From Thermoguttaceae bacterium (GTDB taxonomy: Bacteria > Planctomycetota > Planctomycetia > Pirellulales > Thermoguttaceae): DNA of 42,204 nt. Both the position numbers and the translations under genes were made by a program. Positions within the stretch are counted from its first letter, which is position 1, and the number at the start of each line of letters is the position of its first letter. Shown one piece after another: positions 16,576 through 26,878 of the stretch. The notes under the pieces were generated by a model. That model saw only the letters and a list, made by a program, of their open reading frames with translations. It did not search any database and was not told the origin of the DNA. The stretch lies in assembly GCA_017652805.1 (NCBI GenBank), contig JAGCAH010000180.1:1-42204 (forward strand), in the 5' to 3' direction.

Positions 16576-18006
16576 ATGATCCCTTTTATCCACGACGATT
16601 TCCTTCTGACCACCAAGCCGGCACGGCGTCTCTATCACGAATACGCCGCCGACATGCCGATCATCGACTACCACTGCCATCTGCCGGTCCGCGAAATCGC
16701 CGAAGACCGCCGGTTCGAGAACCTGACACAGATCTGGCTCGCTGGGGACCACTACAAGTGGCGCGCCATGCGCGCGGCGGGGGTCGACGAGGAGTTTATC
16801 ACCGGAAACGCCTCGGACTACGACAAGTTCCTCCGCTGGGCCGAGACCGCTCCCCAGACCCTCCGCAATCCCCTCTTTCACTGGACCGCGCTCGAGTTGC
16901 ACCGCCCGTTTGGGATCGCCGATCGGCTCCTCTGTCCGGCGACCGCCCCCGAGATCTGGCGCCGATGCAACACGCTTCTGGAGAAGCCCGAATTTTCGGC
17001 GCGCGGAATCATGAAGCAGATGAACGTCCGCGTCGTCTGCACAACCGACGACCCGGCCTCGGACCTGACCGACCACGAAAAACTCGCCGCGGAATACCAA
17101 AACGGCGCGTTTCCGATCCGCGTCCTTCCGGCCTTCCGCCCCGACGCCGCCATGCCGAGCGCCTGTGCCGCGCCGGAGGGGCTGGCTCTCTACCGCGGCT
17201 ATCTGGAGCGCTTGGGCGATGCCGCGGGTGCGCCGATCGGCTCGCTCGCCGACCTCCTTTCGGCGCTCGCCGCGCGGCAGGAGCGGTTCCACGCCGCGGG
17301 ATGCCGCCTGGCCGATCACGGGTTCGGAACGTTCCGCTACACGCAAGCGCCCGACGCCGATCCCGAAAAGGCGTTTGCGAAAATCCTCGCAGGAGATTCC
17401 CTTTCCGACGGCGAGATTCTCGCTCTCGAGTCGACGATTCTCTTTGAGACGGCCCGCCGCTACGCCGAAAAAGGCTGGTGCATGCAGCTGCACATCGGCG
17501 CGCTGCGGAACAACTCGACGCGCCTTCTGCGCCGGGTCGGGCGGGACGCCGGGGCCGACTCGATGGCCGACGGCGAATATATGCGCGCCCTTTCCGCCTT
17601 CCTCGATTCCCTGGAAACCGCCGGCGCGCTTCCCAAGACGATCGTCTACAACCTCAATCCCGCCTCCGGCTACGCGCTGGCGGCGATGGTCGCCAATTTC
17701 AACGACGGTTCCGTTCCGGGAAAGATGCAATACGGCAGCGGCTGGTGGTTCCTCGACCAGTACCGGGGAATCCGCGAGCAGATCGAAATCCTCTCGACGA
17801 CCGGGCTTCTGTCGCGGTTCGTCGGAATGCTGACCGACAGCCGTTCGTTCCTCTCCTATACGCGGCACGAATATTTCCGGCGGATCCTCTGCCAAATCCT
17901 GGGGGAAGATATTCAAAGCGGATTCATTCCGAACGACCTCGAGGCGGTCGGGGCGATGGTCCGCGGCATCTGCTATGACAACGCCCGCGACTATTTCGCG
18001 TTCTGA
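16576..18006 (+). CDS. uxaC: Glucuronate isomerase (uronate isomerase)
   Basis: The 476-residue protein matches UxaC in length and sequence pattern throughout. Diagnostic segments are FIHDDFLLTTKPARRLYHEYA at the start, MPIIDYHCHLP with the metal-binding His-x-His of the amidohydrolase superfamily, NPLFHWTALELHRPFGI, and a C-terminal LTDSRSFLSYTRHEYFRRIL. The enzyme converts D-glucuronate to D-fructuronate and D-galacturonate to D-tagaturonate in the cytosol. No uxuA, uxaB or kdgK is near, so the rest of the pathway must be elsewhere. A secreted CBM9-like protein follows 44 bases later and could bind uronate-containing polysaccharide, which is inference from position only. Confidence 0.96.
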   Translation: MIPFIHDDFLLTTKPARRLYHEYAADMPIIDYHCHLPVREIAEDRRFENLTQIWLAGDHYKWRAMRAAGVDEEFITGNASDYDKFLRWAETAPQTLRNPLFHWTALELHRPFGIADRLLCPATAPEIWRRCNTLLEKPEFSARGIMKQMNVRVVCTTDDPASDLTDHEKLAAEYQNGAFPIRVLPAFRPDAAMPSACAAPEGLALYRGYLERLGDAAGAPIGSLADLLSALAARQERFHAAGCRLADHGFGTFRYTQAPDADPEKAFAKILAGDSLSDGEILALESTILFETARRYAEKGWCMQLHIGALRNNSTRLLRRVGRDAGADSMADGEYMRALSAFLDSLETAGALPKTIVYNLNPASGYALAAMVANFNDGSVPGKMQYGSGWWFLDQYRGIREQIEILSTTGLLSRFVGMLTDSRSFLSYTRHEYFRRILCQILGEDIQSGFIPNDLEAVGAMVRGICYDNARDYFAF

Positions 18007-18050
18007 AAACGGACGGTTCGTCCGACAGATCTCAGAAAGGAACAGGAAGA

Positions 18051-18788
18051 ATGAAAAAAATCTTTGGCGTCCTCCTTGCCGCGGCGGTTCTTTTCCTCGC
18101 CGCCTCGGCTCCGGTCTCCGCGCAGGTCCTGACCTCCGAGGCGACCGCCCTCAACCCGCTCGTGATTCCTTACGTTGACTGCCGGGCCGATCTCGACGGG
18201 CAGATGCTCGAAGAGGTCTGGAAACAGATTCCCCCGCTCACCGCGTTCCGCTACTACTGGGACGACGAGGAGCCGCCGAAGACCGAACTGCGTCTCTTTC
18301 ACAACGGGGTCGATCTCTACTTCCTCTACACAGTCGAAGATCACGACGTGGTCAGCAGACGGATCATCAACGAAGAGATGGACATTGCCGACGAAGACCG
18401 AATCGAGTTCGGGATGAGTCCGGAAGACTCGACCGCGCCGTATTACTTCTTCGAAATCGACACGCGGGGGCGCGTCCTCGACTACGAGACCCGCTACTAC
18501 CGCCACTTCGACCCGACGTGGGACTCGAACAGCCTGGAAGTCTTCGGCCGGACAACCGAAACCGGCTACGAGGTCGAAGGGAAATTCTCGCTGGAAGAAC
18601 TCCGCGCCCTGGGCGTCCTCACCTCGGAAGGAAAGATGCGTCTGGGTTGCTTCCGCGGGGAATATGCAAGCGACGCGCCGACGGACGTGAATTACAAGTG
18701 GATCAGCTGGATTCATCCCCAGACCGCGGTACCCGACTTCCACGTCCGCAGCGCTTTCGGCACTGCCCGGCTGGAAGAGAGCCCCTGA
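18051..18788 (+). CDS. Secreted carbohydrate-binding family 9-like protein
   Basis: The 245-residue protein has a signal peptide (MKKIFGVLLAAAVLF to about VSAQ at residue 25) and then one domain to the end. Its pattern fits the CBM9-like/DOMON-type fold: DCRADLDGQMLEEVWKQIP, LFHNGVDLYFLYTVEDHD, EEMDIADEDRIEFGM, YYFFEIDTRGRVLDY and GYEVEGKFSLEELRALG. Such domains bind carbohydrate or haem-like ligands and occur alone as secreted proteins in planctomycetes. AAAGGAACAGGAAG precedes the ATG. No enzyme domain is fused. Between uxaC and recG it may serve polysaccharide capture, but no ligand residue can be assigned. Confidence 0.87.
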   Translation: MKKIFGVLLAAAVLFLAASAPVSAQVLTSEATALNPLVIPYVDCRADLDGQMLEEVWKQIPPLTAFRYYWDDEEPPKTELRLFHNGVDLYFLYTVEDHDVVSRRIINEEMDIADEDRIEFGMSPEDSTAPYYFFEIDTRGRVLDYETRYYRHFDPTWDSNSLEVFGRTTETGYEVEGKFSLEELRALGVLTSEGKMRLGCFRGEYASDAPTDVNYKWISWIHPQTAVPDFHVRSAFGTARLEESP

Positions 18789-18816
18789 CCTCGCTTAACG
18801 CAAAGAAAAGCTCTTC

Positions 18817-21012
18817 ATGACCCCTGAGTCCCGCGCCCCTCTCTTTGCCCCGATCCGTTCGCTCCCGGGCGTCACCCCGGAACGGGAGCGGCAGTTGGAA
18901 CGGCTCGGTCTGGCGCGGGCAAGCGATCTTCTCTTTTTCTTTCCGCGCGACTACCGCCCCCGCCCCCGATTTACGCGGATCGCCGACCTCGAGTTCGACG
19001 TCGAGCAGATGACCTACGGACGGCTGGCCGAGTTCCGCACCTCAAACTTCAGCCGCGGCGCGGTCGCAAACGCCGTCTTCGAAGACGACGCCGGAGACCG
19101 GCTCCGCGCCGTCTGGTTCAATATGCCCTCCTGGATGTTCCGTCAGTTCCAGCTCGACCGGCGCGCGCTGATCACCGCCAAGCCGGGGAAGGACAAGAGG
19201 GGACGCCTTCAGATCAGCCACCCCGCCCTCGTCTGGCTCGACGACGATGACGACCTGCCGTTCGACGGAGTCGAAAACGTCGCGACTCCGGCGCTCGAAG
19301 CCCCTCCCGAAGACGACACCCTCTTTCCGGTCTACCCGCTGACCGAAGGGCTCAAGCAGTATCAGATTCATCGGTTGATGAAAGAGATTCTCGAGACCCT
19401 CCCCGACCTGGTCGACGACGTCTTTCCGGACGAATACCGCGAGGCGCACAACCTCCTGCCGATCGCCGAGGCGCTTCGAAAGATCCATCTGCCGAAAGAC
19501 GAGGCGGAAGCTGAACTCGCCCGCCGCCGCTTCATCTATCAGGAATTTCTCCTCCTTCAGCTGGCGCTGGCGATCCGCCGACAGCAGCACGAAGTCAACT
19601 TGCAGGCGCCGGCGATCCGGCCCGCCGAAGATATCCTCCTCCGTCTGCGGCGGCTCGTCCCGTACGAACTGACCGGCGCTCAGACGCGGGTGATCCGCGA
19701 GATCACCGCCGACATGACCCGGCCGGTTCCGATGAACCGCCTCTTACAGGGAGACGTCGGCAGCGGCAAGACGATCGTCGCGGCGGCGGCGATTCTCCAG
19801 GCGGTCGCCGAGGGGTATCAGGCGGTGATCATGGCGCCGACCGAAATCCTGGCGCGTCAGCACCTGCGCTTTTTAACACGTCTGTTCGAAAGTATGCCGA
19901 TCGAAATCGTCCCCTTTCTGGGGGGTCAGAAGCCGAAAACGCGGCAGGAGATTCTGGAAAAGATCGAAAGCGGCGCCGCGTCGATCGTCGTCGGAACCCA
20001 GGCGATCATCTACGCCAACGTCCGCTTCCGCAAACTCGGTCTGGTCGTGATCGACGAACAGCACAAATTCGGCGTCCGCCAGCGCGCGCAGCTCAAGACG
20101 GGGACGGGAGCAGATCCCCACTATCTGGTGATGACCGCCACGCCGATCCCGCGAAGCATGACGATGACCGTTTTCGGAGATCTCGATATTTCGATCCTTG
20201 ACCAGCTCCCCCCCGGCCGACAGCCGATCCGCACCTACGTCGTCACACAAGAGAAAAAAGAGCGGTGGTGGGCCTTCTTCCGCCGGAAGATCGAAGAGGG
20301 GCGGCAGGGGTATGTCGTCGTTCCGCGGGTCGACGAGACCGACGAGGGGCTGAAAGACGTCGAATCGGTCTTCGGCGAGCTTTCGGCCGGGCCGCTGGCC
20401 GGGCTCCGTCTGGGGATCGTCCACGGGCGGATGACGCCGGAAGAGAAAGACAGAATCATGGCCGACTTCCGCAGCCGCGAGATTGAGGTGCTGATCGCCA
20501 CCTCGGTGATCGAGGTCGGAGTCGACGTGCCGAATGCCACGCTCATCTCGATCGAAAACGCCAACATGTTCGGTCTGGCGCAGCTGCACCAGCTGCGCGG
20601 ACGGATCGGACGGGGGAAGTATCCCGGTTTCTGCGGCGTTCTTCTGGGGGACGAAACCGAAGAAGCCCCGCTAGGTCAGGGAACGCTCCCCGCCATAGCG
20701 TCGGGAAGACCGCGAAACGCGCCGGAAGCGCGGCTGAAAATCTTCGCCGACTCGAGTGACGGCTTCTTCCTCGCCGAAAAGGATTTTGAAATGCGCGGTC
20801 CGGGAGACCTTTTCGGGACGGAACAACACGGACTCTGCCGGTTCCACATCGCCGACATTCTGCGTGATCGAAAAATTCTCGAAGAGGCGCGCGCCGATGC
20901 CGCGCTGATGATTCGGTCCGATCCGGGACTCGCCGCCGACAATCACCGCCTTCTCCGCGACCAGGTTCTCCGCCGATACGGCCTCGCGCTCAACCTGGGG
21001 GATGTCGGCTAG
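18817..21012 (+). CDS. recG: ATP-dependent DNA helicase RecG
   Basis: The 731-residue protein is slightly longer than E. coli RecG (693). An N-terminal wedge/OB region with SLPGVTPERERQLERLGL is followed by the helicase core: Walker A GDVGSGKT at 312-319 (Lys318), the DEAD-type VIDEQHKFGVRQR, motif III MTATPIPRS, and motif VI QLRGRIGRGKYPGFC. DLDISILDQLPPGRQPI is a RecG hallmark. RecG remodels stalled replication forks and Holliday junctions. A stretch in the N-terminal third (about 135-165, Asp/Glu-rich) looks like an insert. It ends the plus-strand run and faces hemH tail-to-tail 43 bases away; no clear terminator is present between them. Confidence 0.97.
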   Translation: MTPESRAPLFAPIRSLPGVTPERERQLERLGLARASDLLFFFPRDYRPRPRFTRIADLEFDVEQMTYGRLAEFRTSNFSRGAVANAVFEDDAGDRLRAVWFNMPSWMFRQFQLDRRALITAKPGKDKRGRLQISHPALVWLDDDDDLPFDGVENVATPALEAPPEDDTLFPVYPLTEGLKQYQIHRLMKEILETLPDLVDDVFPDEYREAHNLLPIAEALRKIHLPKDEAEAELARRRFIYQEFLLLQLALAIRRQQHEVNLQAPAIRPAEDILLRLRRLVPYELTGAQTRVIREITADMTRPVPMNRLLQGDVGSGKTIVAAAAILQAVAEGYQAVIMAPTEILARQHLRFLTRLFESMPIEIVPFLGGQKPKTRQEILEKIESGAASIVVGTQAIIYANVRFRKLGLVVIDEQHKFGVRQRAQLKTGTGADPHYLVMTATPIPRSMTMTVFGDLDISILDQLPPGRQPIRTYVVTQEKKERWWAFFRRKIEEGRQGYVVVPRVDETDEGLKDVESVFGELSAGPLAGLRLGIVHGRMTPEEKDRIMADFRSREIEVLIATSVIEVGVDVPNATLISIENANMFGLAQLHQLRGRIGRGKYPGFCGVLLGDETEEAPLGQGTLPAIASGRPRNAPEARLKIFADSSDGFFLAEKDFEMRGPGDLFGTEQHGLCRFHIADILRDRKILEEARADAALMIRSDPGLAADNHRLLRDQVLRRYGLALNLGDVG

Positions 21013-21055
21013 GGCGCAAACCCGTATGACAAGTCGCCCGTTGCGCGGAAAAAAG

Positions 21056-22003
21056 CTATCTTATCGCCGGGAGAGATGCGGTGAGAAACCCGCGGATCAT
21101 CTCCGTGATTTCCGGTGCGCGCCACGCCGCCGGGGCGCGGCGATAGGTCAGGTTCGCCTTTTTGGCGGCCACCGCCAGGTCGATGTCCAGGTCGGCGGCC
21201 GTCTCTAAATTTTCAAAAAAGAAGCCGATCGGCACGACCAGACAGTCAGTCACGCCGGGATGAAGCCCGGGAATCGTTCGGACGAACTCTTCGGCGTCCG
21301 GTCCGAGCCACGAATCGGCCGGTCCACTCCGGCTCTGATAGACCAGGTGCCGCGGAATCGCGCGGGGGCGGAGCGCTTCGGCGACCGCCAAACAGCACTC
21401 CCGCAGCTCATCGGGATACCCCCCCGCCGCGGCGAGCGGAAGCGAGTGCGCCGTGAAGAGAAGGACGCACTCTCCCTTTTCGTCGCGCCCGTCCCAGCGA
21501 ATCCTCTCGAGTTCAGCTTCCGCCAGAAGGGAAAGAATCAGATCGGCCTGGGCGCGGATCCATTTCGGGTGGGCGTAAAACGGCGGCGCGAAAAAGAACT
21601 CGGTCTTCGGCGCGGCGTCGGAGGCGTGCCGCAGGCACTCTGTATATCGGCTTCGTACTCCCTCGATCCCGAACGGAGAGGTGATCAGAACCAGAACCCG
21701 GCGGTGCCCAGCGGCGGCGATCTCCTTCAGAGACTCTTCCGGAAAAGGCGGGGCGTAGAGACAGCCGAGATAGACCGGGAGATTCGAAAACTCTTCACGC
21801 AGCGACGCGGCAAAGAGACGCGCCTCGTGCATGATCGGGCTCTTCCCCCCGATCAGCGCGTAGCGCTGTTCGCCTCGGAGAAGCGCCTGAGGGGACGGCG
21901 ATTTCCCGGCGAAGAGCCGTTCGAGATAGGCGGGCACCCCGTCCGGGGATTCCGGTCCGCCGTAGGTGAGGACCAAAAGAGCGTCGTAACGGAACTCGTT
22001 CAT
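21056..22003 (-). CDS. hemH: Ferrochelatase
   Basis: The 315-residue protein has LLVLTYGGPESPDGVPAYLE at the start, the ferrochelatase signature FTAHSLP with its metal-binding histidine, YQSRSGPADSWLGP, and PIGFFFENLETAADLDID, which keeps the conserved Glu of the active site. It has no C-terminal membrane helix. The family inserts iron into protoporphyrin IX or coproporphyrin III; the sequence alone does not settle which. It lies 7 bases after hslU and is probably coupled to it, an unusual partner for a haem gene. Identity is firm; substrate form is open. Confidence 0.93.
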   Translation of the reverse strand: MNEFRYDALLVLTYGGPESPDGVPAYLERLFAGKSPSPQALLRGEQRYALIGGKSPIMHEARLFAASLREEFSNLPVYLGCLYAPPFPEESLKEIAAAGHRRVLVLITSPFGIEGVRSRYTECLRHASDAAPKTEFFFAPPFYAHPKWIRAQADLILSLLAEAELERIRWDGRDEKGECVLLFTAHSLPLAAAGGYPDELRECCLAVAEALRPRAIPRHLVYQSRSGPADSWLGPDAEEFVRTIPGLHPGVTDCLVVPIGFFFENLETAADLDIDLAVAAKKANLTYRRAPAAWRAPEITEMIRGFLTASLPAIR

Positions 22004-22010
22004 TTCCGAT

Positions 22011-23666
22011 TCAGAGGATGAATTTGCTCAAGTCTTCGTCCCCGGCGACCTTGTCGAGCCGCTCGGCGACATACGCGGCGTTGATCACCACGCGTCCCAT
22101 TTTCATATCGGGCGCCTCGAACGAAAGTTCTTCCAGGAGGCGTTCCATGATCGTGTAGAGGCGGCGCGCACCGATATTCTGCGACGTCTGGTTCAGTTCG
22201 TGCGCGTAATGCGCCAGCGCGGCGATAGCGTCCTCCTCGAAGACGAGGTCGACCCCTTCGGTCTTCATCATCGCGGTGTATTGCTCGGTCAGAGAGCCGT
22301 GCGGCTCGGTCAGGATTTTGCAGAAATCCTCTTCGGTGAGCGCCGACAGTTCGACCCTGATCGGGAACCGTCCCTGGAGTTCAGGCATCAGGTCGCTCGG
22401 CCGACAGCGGTGAAACGCCCCGGCGGCGATAAAGAGAACGTGTTCGGTCGAAACATACCCGTATTTCGTCTTGACCGTAGTCCCCTCGACGATCGGCAGA
22501 AGATCGCGCTGAACCCCCTGACGCGAAACGTCGGCGTTGTGAGGACTCCCGCTGGCGACGATCTTGTCGATTTCGTCGATAAAGATGATTCCGAAGTTTT
22601 CGGCCATCGCGATTGCCTGCTCGTTCACCTTTTCGTGATTGATCAGGCGTTCGAGTTCGTTTTCGTATATCACTTTCCGCGCGTCGCGCACCGGCAGCTC
22701 CCGCCGTGCGCTTTTGTGCGGCAGGATGTTCTCGAACATGTTCTGCAGATCGTTTTCCATCGTGTCCATTCCGATTCCGGCCATCAAAACATTCTGAGGT
22801 TTCTTCTCGGTCACGATCGGCACGACGGCGTCTTCATACTCTCCGGCGGCCAGACGGCGGCGCACCTCGTCTTTGTCGACCGTCCGCTTTTTCCCCGCCG
22901 GCTCGGCGGCCGCCGAGGAGGAAGAAGACGGCGACGAATCGCCGCGGGCGCCCTCCTGAAGTTTCTTCACCATGTCGGCGAATCCGGGGAGAGGAAAATT
23001 CGGGTTCGATTGGATCTGCTGGGCCATTTCGGGCGTGATCATTCCGACGCTCTCGTCGAGGTTCGGAAAAGTGGCCCGGAGGGACTCGATCATGGTGTCC
23101 ATCGGGGTTCGGCCGACGGCCGGACCGCTGTCGGCCGGGGTCCGATCGCCTGCCAGGGAATCGGCGGCCCGGTCGGCCTGTTTTTCCCACTCCGGGATCT
23201 GAGAGGCGATCAGATCGACAAGCCGCTCTTCGGCGGCGGCCTTCGCCTCGGTCTCATAACGTTTGCGGAAATCCTCGCGGACGATCCCGATCGCGTTCTC
23301 GACCAGTTCGCGCACCATACTTTCGACATCGCGGCCGAAATAGCCGATCTCGGTATACTTCGTCGCTTCGACTTTGATAAACGGCGCGCGGGTCATCGCC
23401 GCCAGACGGCGGACAATCTCGGTCTTGCCGACCCCCGTCGGACCGATCATCATGATATTCTTCGGCCCGATCTCTTTGCGCATTTCCGGATCGACCTGCT
23501 GACGGCGCCATCGGTTCCGAAGGGCGATCGCCACCGAACGCTTCGCCTTCTGCTGACCGATGATAAACCGGTCGAGCTCGGCCACCACTTTGCGCGGGGT
23601 CAGCTCGGCGAACTCCTGCTCACTCGGCAGACGCGGGGAAGAAGGAGAAGGGATTATTTCCGACAT
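22011..23666 (-). CDS. hslU: ATP-dependent protease ATPase subunit HslU
   Basis: The 551-residue protein has [17 protein letters not shown] at the start, Walker A GPTGVGKT at 75-82, Walker [11 protein letters not shown], and the conserved C-terminal tail EDLSKFIL, which activates HslV. The pore loop reads GYFG where HslU usually has GYVG; the aromatic Tyr is kept. The I-domain (about 115-330) is enlarged by roughly 100 residues over E. coli HslU (443), with a Ser/Ala-rich low-complexity insert ([17 protein letters not shown]). It unfolds substrates and feeds them to HslV. The start overlaps the hslV stop by 13 bases, so translation is coupled. Confidence 0.97.
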   Translation of the reverse strand: MSEIIPSPSSPRLPSEQEFAELTPRKVVAELDRFIIGQQKAKRSVAIALRNRWRRQQVDPEMRKEIGPKNIMMIGPTGVGKTEIVRRLAAMTRAPFIKVEATKYTEIGYFGRDVESMVRELVENAIGIVREDFRKRYETEAKAAAEERLVDLIASQIPEWEKQADRAADSLAGDRTPADSGPAVGRTPMDTMIESLRATFPNLDESVGMITPEMAQQIQSNPNFPLPGFADMVKKLQEGARGDSSPSSSSSAAAEPAGKKRTVDKDEVRRRLAAGEYEDAVVPIVTEKKPQNVLMAGIGMDTMENDLQNMFENILPHKSARRELPVRDARKVIYENELERLINHEKVNEQAIAMAENFGIIFIDEIDKIVASGSPHNADVSRQGVQRDLLPIVEGTTVKTKYGYVSTEHVLFIAAGAFHRCRPSDLMPELQGRFPIRVELSALTEEDFCKILTEPHGSLTEQYTAMMKTEGVDLVFEEDAIAALAHYAHELNQTSQNIGARRLYTIMERLLEELSFEAPDMKMGRVVINAAYVAERLDKVAGDEDLSKFIL

Positions 23667-24196
23667 GGCAGCTCCTCTACCAGGATATTCTTGTTGGTGT
23701 AAATATCGATATCCGAAGCGATTTCAAGCGAGGCGCGGACGATCTCGGCGGCGGAAAGTTCGGTATGGCGTGTGAGCGCCTTGGCCGCCGCCATCGCGTA
23801 GTTCCCCCCCGAGCCAATCGCCAGAACGCCGTCGGTCGGCTGAATGACGTCGCCGTTTCCGGAAAGGAGGAACGTGTCGGCGGCGGAGACGACGATCATC
23901 ATCGCTTCCAATTTGCGTAGCGCGCGATCGGTCCGCCACTCCTTTGCCAGCTCGGTGGCGGCGCGCGGAATATTCGAGGGATAATCCTGAAGTTTTGCCT
24001 CGAACCGCTCCATCAGGGCGAACGCGTCGGCGACCGAACCGGCGAACCCAACGATCACCTTCCCGTCCTGCATCTTGCGGATTTTATTGGCGTCGGCCTT
24101 CATGATCGAATTGCCGAGCGTCACCTGACCGTCACCGCCGATAGCGACTTTCCCGTCTTTGCGGACGGTCAGAATCGTGGTCGAATGTGTTTTCAT
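23654..24196 (-). CDS. hslV: ATP-dependent protease peptidase subunit HslV
   Basis: I take the ATG at 24196 (180 residues), preceded by AGAAAG, over an ATG at 24220 without a ribosome binding site. After a five-residue propeptide (MKTHS), the N-terminal threonine nucleophile is in [20 protein letters not shown], the typical start of mature HslV. The rest follows the proteasome beta-subunit fold, with [12 protein letters not shown] and [12 protein letters not shown]. HslV hexamers form the chamber capped by HslU. It lies 61 bases after an MBL-fold gene on the same strand and has no clear promoter of its own in that gap, so it may be read from 26988. Confidence 0.97.
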   Translation of the reverse strand: MKTHSTTILTVRKDGKVAIGGDGQVTLGNSIMKADANKIRKMQDGKVIVGFAGSVADAFALMERFEAKLQDYPSNIPRAATELAKEWRTDRALRKLEAMMIVVSAADTFLLSGNGDVIQPTDGVLAIGSGGNYAMAAAKALTRHTELSAAEIVRASLEIASDIDIYTNKNILVEELPCRK

Positions 24197-24257
24197 GAAA
24201 TTTCTTTCTGTGTGTAACATAATGGTTTCGGCGCGGAGGGCGGATGGGGCGCGGCGT

Positions 24258-25538
24258 TCAGGCCTGCCGCGCGCAGTAGCGCTGCGTTCCTGTCGACTCG
24301 AACGGCCCGTAGACCGCCTTGACCCGCATCGACTCGTCGTCGGCGGTCAAGTAGAAGATTTTAAACCGCGCCCCGCCGTCGAAAACTTTCAAAACGACGT
24401 GCCCGCCGTCCAGCGCGAGGTGTTCGCGCCAGGAACCTTCGAGGAGTCCCTCGCTCCGTTTTTCACAGGGAAGGGTCGGGAAGTAATCGCGCGGACCGAC
24501 GTAATTCTCCGGCGACATGACGCGGCCGATCGAGTCGTTCGACGGCTGGTTCATCGTCCAGACGGTACACAAATACGCCCGCGCCTGAACGCTCCTGACG
24601 AACTCGTCGGTCGAGGCGTTAAGATTCCCGTGATGGTTCACCTTGACGACGTCGACCGGCCCGGCGGCGCGCCCGACGGCCGCCTCAATCGGAACGGGCC
24701 CCCCGTCGGCGCCGAGGATCGACGTGTCGAGATCGCCGCCGGTGTAATAGCGGAAAGGGCCGTACTGGATCGTCATCGACAGGGAGAGGGGATTCTCTTT
24801 TGCCACGGACTCGCCGTAGTCGGCCAGGAAATTGTGCGTATCGCTTCCGACCCCGGTCCAGACGATCCCGTTGGCCGAAAGGTTTCGGACGTGGAAGTCA
24901 TACGCGTCTTTCTTTTGAAGGCGGATTTGGTCGAGTCGGCCCGGCTCGAATTTTTCCATCGTCATCCCCTTCTCTTTTACCGCCCAGGCGGCGAACCGGC
25001 GGAAATTGTCGGCGGTCTGGTTTTCGGCCACCGGCACCGGCGTCTCGTAATCGGGATAACCGCGGTCGAACGCCGCGTCGAAATGGACGAACTCGGCGAC
25101 CTGCGCCAAACCCGAAATCGCGTAATCTCCGCGGCCGACGGCGGTTTCGACCCCTTTCTGCGGCCGCCCTCCGTGATCGGGGTGGTAGTGGGAGAGCATC
25201 ATGTAGTCGACGTCGGTTCCAAGCGGATTGACGCGCTGGATATAACGCGCCACCCACTCGCCCGCGCGGCGCGAGTCGTCGGGATGGGGAGGAATCGCTT
25301 TTTCTTTCGACTTGGAGTCCCCGGCGTCGATCAGCATCGACGTGCCGTCGGGGAAAACGTGAAAGATCGCTTCCCCCCGACCGGTGTGAATCAGGTGAAC
25401 GTCGAATTCCCCTTCCCGCCAGCCGTCGTAGACCTTCCCGACTTCGGAGACGTCGGCCGCGTGACAGCGCAGAGGCGCGCAGAGCGCGCCGGAAGCGCCG
25501 AGGAACCGTTTCAGAAAATCACGCCGCGTTTGCCTCAT
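24258..25538 (-). CDS. Tat-exported MBL-fold metallo-hydrolase, paralog 1
   Basis: I choose the ATG at 25538 (426 residues), preceded by AGAGGAT; an ATG at 25598 would put 20 extra residues before the Tat motif. [14 protein letters not shown] is a twin-arginine signal, with CHAA near the cleavage site. The MBL metal motif HxHxDH is SHYHPDHGG (His117, His119, Asp121, His122). [11 protein letters not shown] later in the protein matches the second histidine region of ComEC-type MBL domains. It is therefore probably a periplasmic, zinc-binding hydrolase related to the ComEC C-terminal domain. The substrate is unknown. It is a tandem duplicate of the gene just upstream. Confidence 0.88.
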   Translation of the reverse strand: MRQTRRDFLKRFLGASGALCAPLRCHAADVSEVGKVYDGWREGEFDVHLIHTGRGEAIFHVFPDGTSMLIDAGDSKSKEKAIPPHPDDSRRAGEWVARYIQRVNPLGTDVDYMMLSHYHPDHGGRPQKGVETAVGRGDYAISGLAQVAEFVHFDAAFDRGYPDYETPVPVAENQTADNFRRFAAWAVKEKGMTMEKFEPGRLDQIRLQKKDAYDFHVRNLSANGIVWTGVGSDTHNFLADYGESVAKENPLSLSMTIQYGPFRYYTGGDLDTSILGADGGPVPIEAAVGRAAGPVDVVKVNHHGNLNASTDEFVRSVQARAYLCTVWTMNQPSNDSIGRVMSPENYVGPRDYFPTLPCEKRSEGLLEGSWREHLALDGGHVVLKVFDGGARFKIFYLTADDESMRVKAVYGPFESTGTQRYCARQA

Positions 25539-25594
25539 TTGGTATCCTCTTTTCTGTCTTGCTGGAAACGTGTTGCAAACCCGCCGCGGCCGCC

Positions 25595-26878
25595 TCACAC
25601 CCCCTTGTAGCGGATCATCCCGGTCGAGGGGTACGGGCCGTAGACCGCTTTGACGCGCATCGACTCGTCTTCTGCGGTCAGATAGTAGATTTTGTACTGT
25701 CGTCCCCGATCGAAGACCTTTAAGACGACGTGCCCCCCGTCAAGAGCGACGTCGTCTTTCCACGGCTGCTTGGCGATCGAATCGCGCCGCATCCGGCTGA
25801 CAAGGGTCGGAAAGAGTCGGCGCCGTCCGGGGTAGCTCTCCCGGGACATGAGGCGGGCGGTCGCCTCAACCCCCGGCTGCGAGTCGACCCAGACAGTGCT
25901 CAGATACGCGCGCGCCTGAACCGCGCGGACGAATTCGTCGGTCGAGGCGTTGTTCGACACGTGATGATTCGCCTTGCAGACGTCGACCGCGCCGGCGGCG
26001 CGCCCGGCGGCCGCCTCGATCGGAATGACCGTCCCGTCTTTGTAATGCGCGGCGGTATCGAGATCCCCGCCGGTGTAGTAGCGGAACGGACCGTACTGAA
26101 TCGTCAGCGAAAGGGAAAGGGGATTCTCGGGAGGGACTTCCTCTTTCCAGTCGTGGAAGTAGTTGAGGGTTTCTTCGCCGACGCCGGTCCAGGCGACCCC
26201 GTTGCAGGTCAGGTTCCGAATATGGAAGTCATACGAGGGATCTTTCCGAAGGCGGATCTGATCGAGACGCCCCGGCTCGAATTTTTCCATCCGAAGACCC
26301 TTCTCTTTCGCCGCCCAGGCGGTGTATTTCCGGAAATTATCGGCGACCTTTTGATTCAAAATCGGCGCAGGGGTTTCGTAGTCGGGATAGCCCCGGTCGA
26401 ACGCGGTGCCGAATCTGATGAATTCCCCCACCTGCGCCAGTCCCGTAATGGCATAATCCTCCCCGCGGCCGACAGTCATTTCGACCCCGTCGCGCTTCTG
26501 CCCGCCGTGATCGGGGTGGTAGTGCGAGAGCATCATGTAATCGACGTCGGCGCCGAACGGATTGACCCGCTCGACGTAGCGCGCCACCCATTCTCCCGAA
26601 AGGCGCGAGGTGTCGGGCAGGTTCGGCATCGGGCCGCCATTTTTCAGTTTCCAGTCCCCGGCGTCGATCAGCATCGTCGTCCCGTCGGGGAAGATGTGAA
26701 AGAGCGACTCCCCCCGGCCGGTATAGATCAGGTGGATATCCATCTCCCCCGTTCCCCAGCCGACGTAGGAACGCCCCACCTCGAACGATTCGGCCGCGTG
26801 GCAGCGGAAACTCCCCCAGAGAGCGCCGGAAGCGCAGATCGCCGTTTTCAGAAAATCACGCCGTGTTGACATTGCCAT
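25595..26878 (-). CDS. Tat-exported MBL-fold metallo-hydrolase, paralog 2
   Basis: The ATG at 26878 (427 residues) is preceded by GGGGG; a further ATG two codons on is also possible. The Tat signal is STRRDFLKTAICAS, ending near CHAA. The metal motif is HYHPDH (His119, His121, Asp123, His124). The protein aligns by eye with paralog 1 along the whole length without large gaps, and most segments are clearly related (for example [34 protein letters not shown]). The second histidine region reads KANHHVSNNAS, with Val where paralog 1 has Gly. It is first in the minus-strand run from the promoter at 26961-26988. Substrate unknown. Confidence 0.88.
   Translation of the reverse strand: MAMSTRRDFLKTAICASGALWGSFRCHAAESFEVGRSYVGWGTGEMDIHLIYTGRGESLFHIFPDGTTMLIDAGDWKLKNGGPMPNLPDTSRLSGEWVARYVERVNPFGADVDYMMLSHYHPDHGGQKRDGVEMTVGRGEDYAITGLAQVGEFIRFGTAFDRGYPDYETPAPILNQKVADNFRKYTAWAAKEKGLRMEKFEPGRLDQIRLRKDPSYDFHIRNLTCNGVAWTGVGEETLNYFHDWKEEVPPENPLSLSLTIQYGPFRYYTGGDLDTAAHYKDGTVIPIEAAAGRAAGAVDVCKANHHVSNNASTDEFVRAVQARAYLSTVWVDSQPGVEATARLMSRESYPGRRRLFPTLVSRMRRDSIAKQPWKDDVALDGGHVVLKVFDRGRQYKIYYLTAEDESMRVKAVYGPYPSTGMIRYKGV

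Noticed and set aside
21013-21055. Terminator between recG and hemH
   Set aside because: A short GCGCAA/TTGCGC stem is visible, but its loop is long and no T-run follows on either strand.
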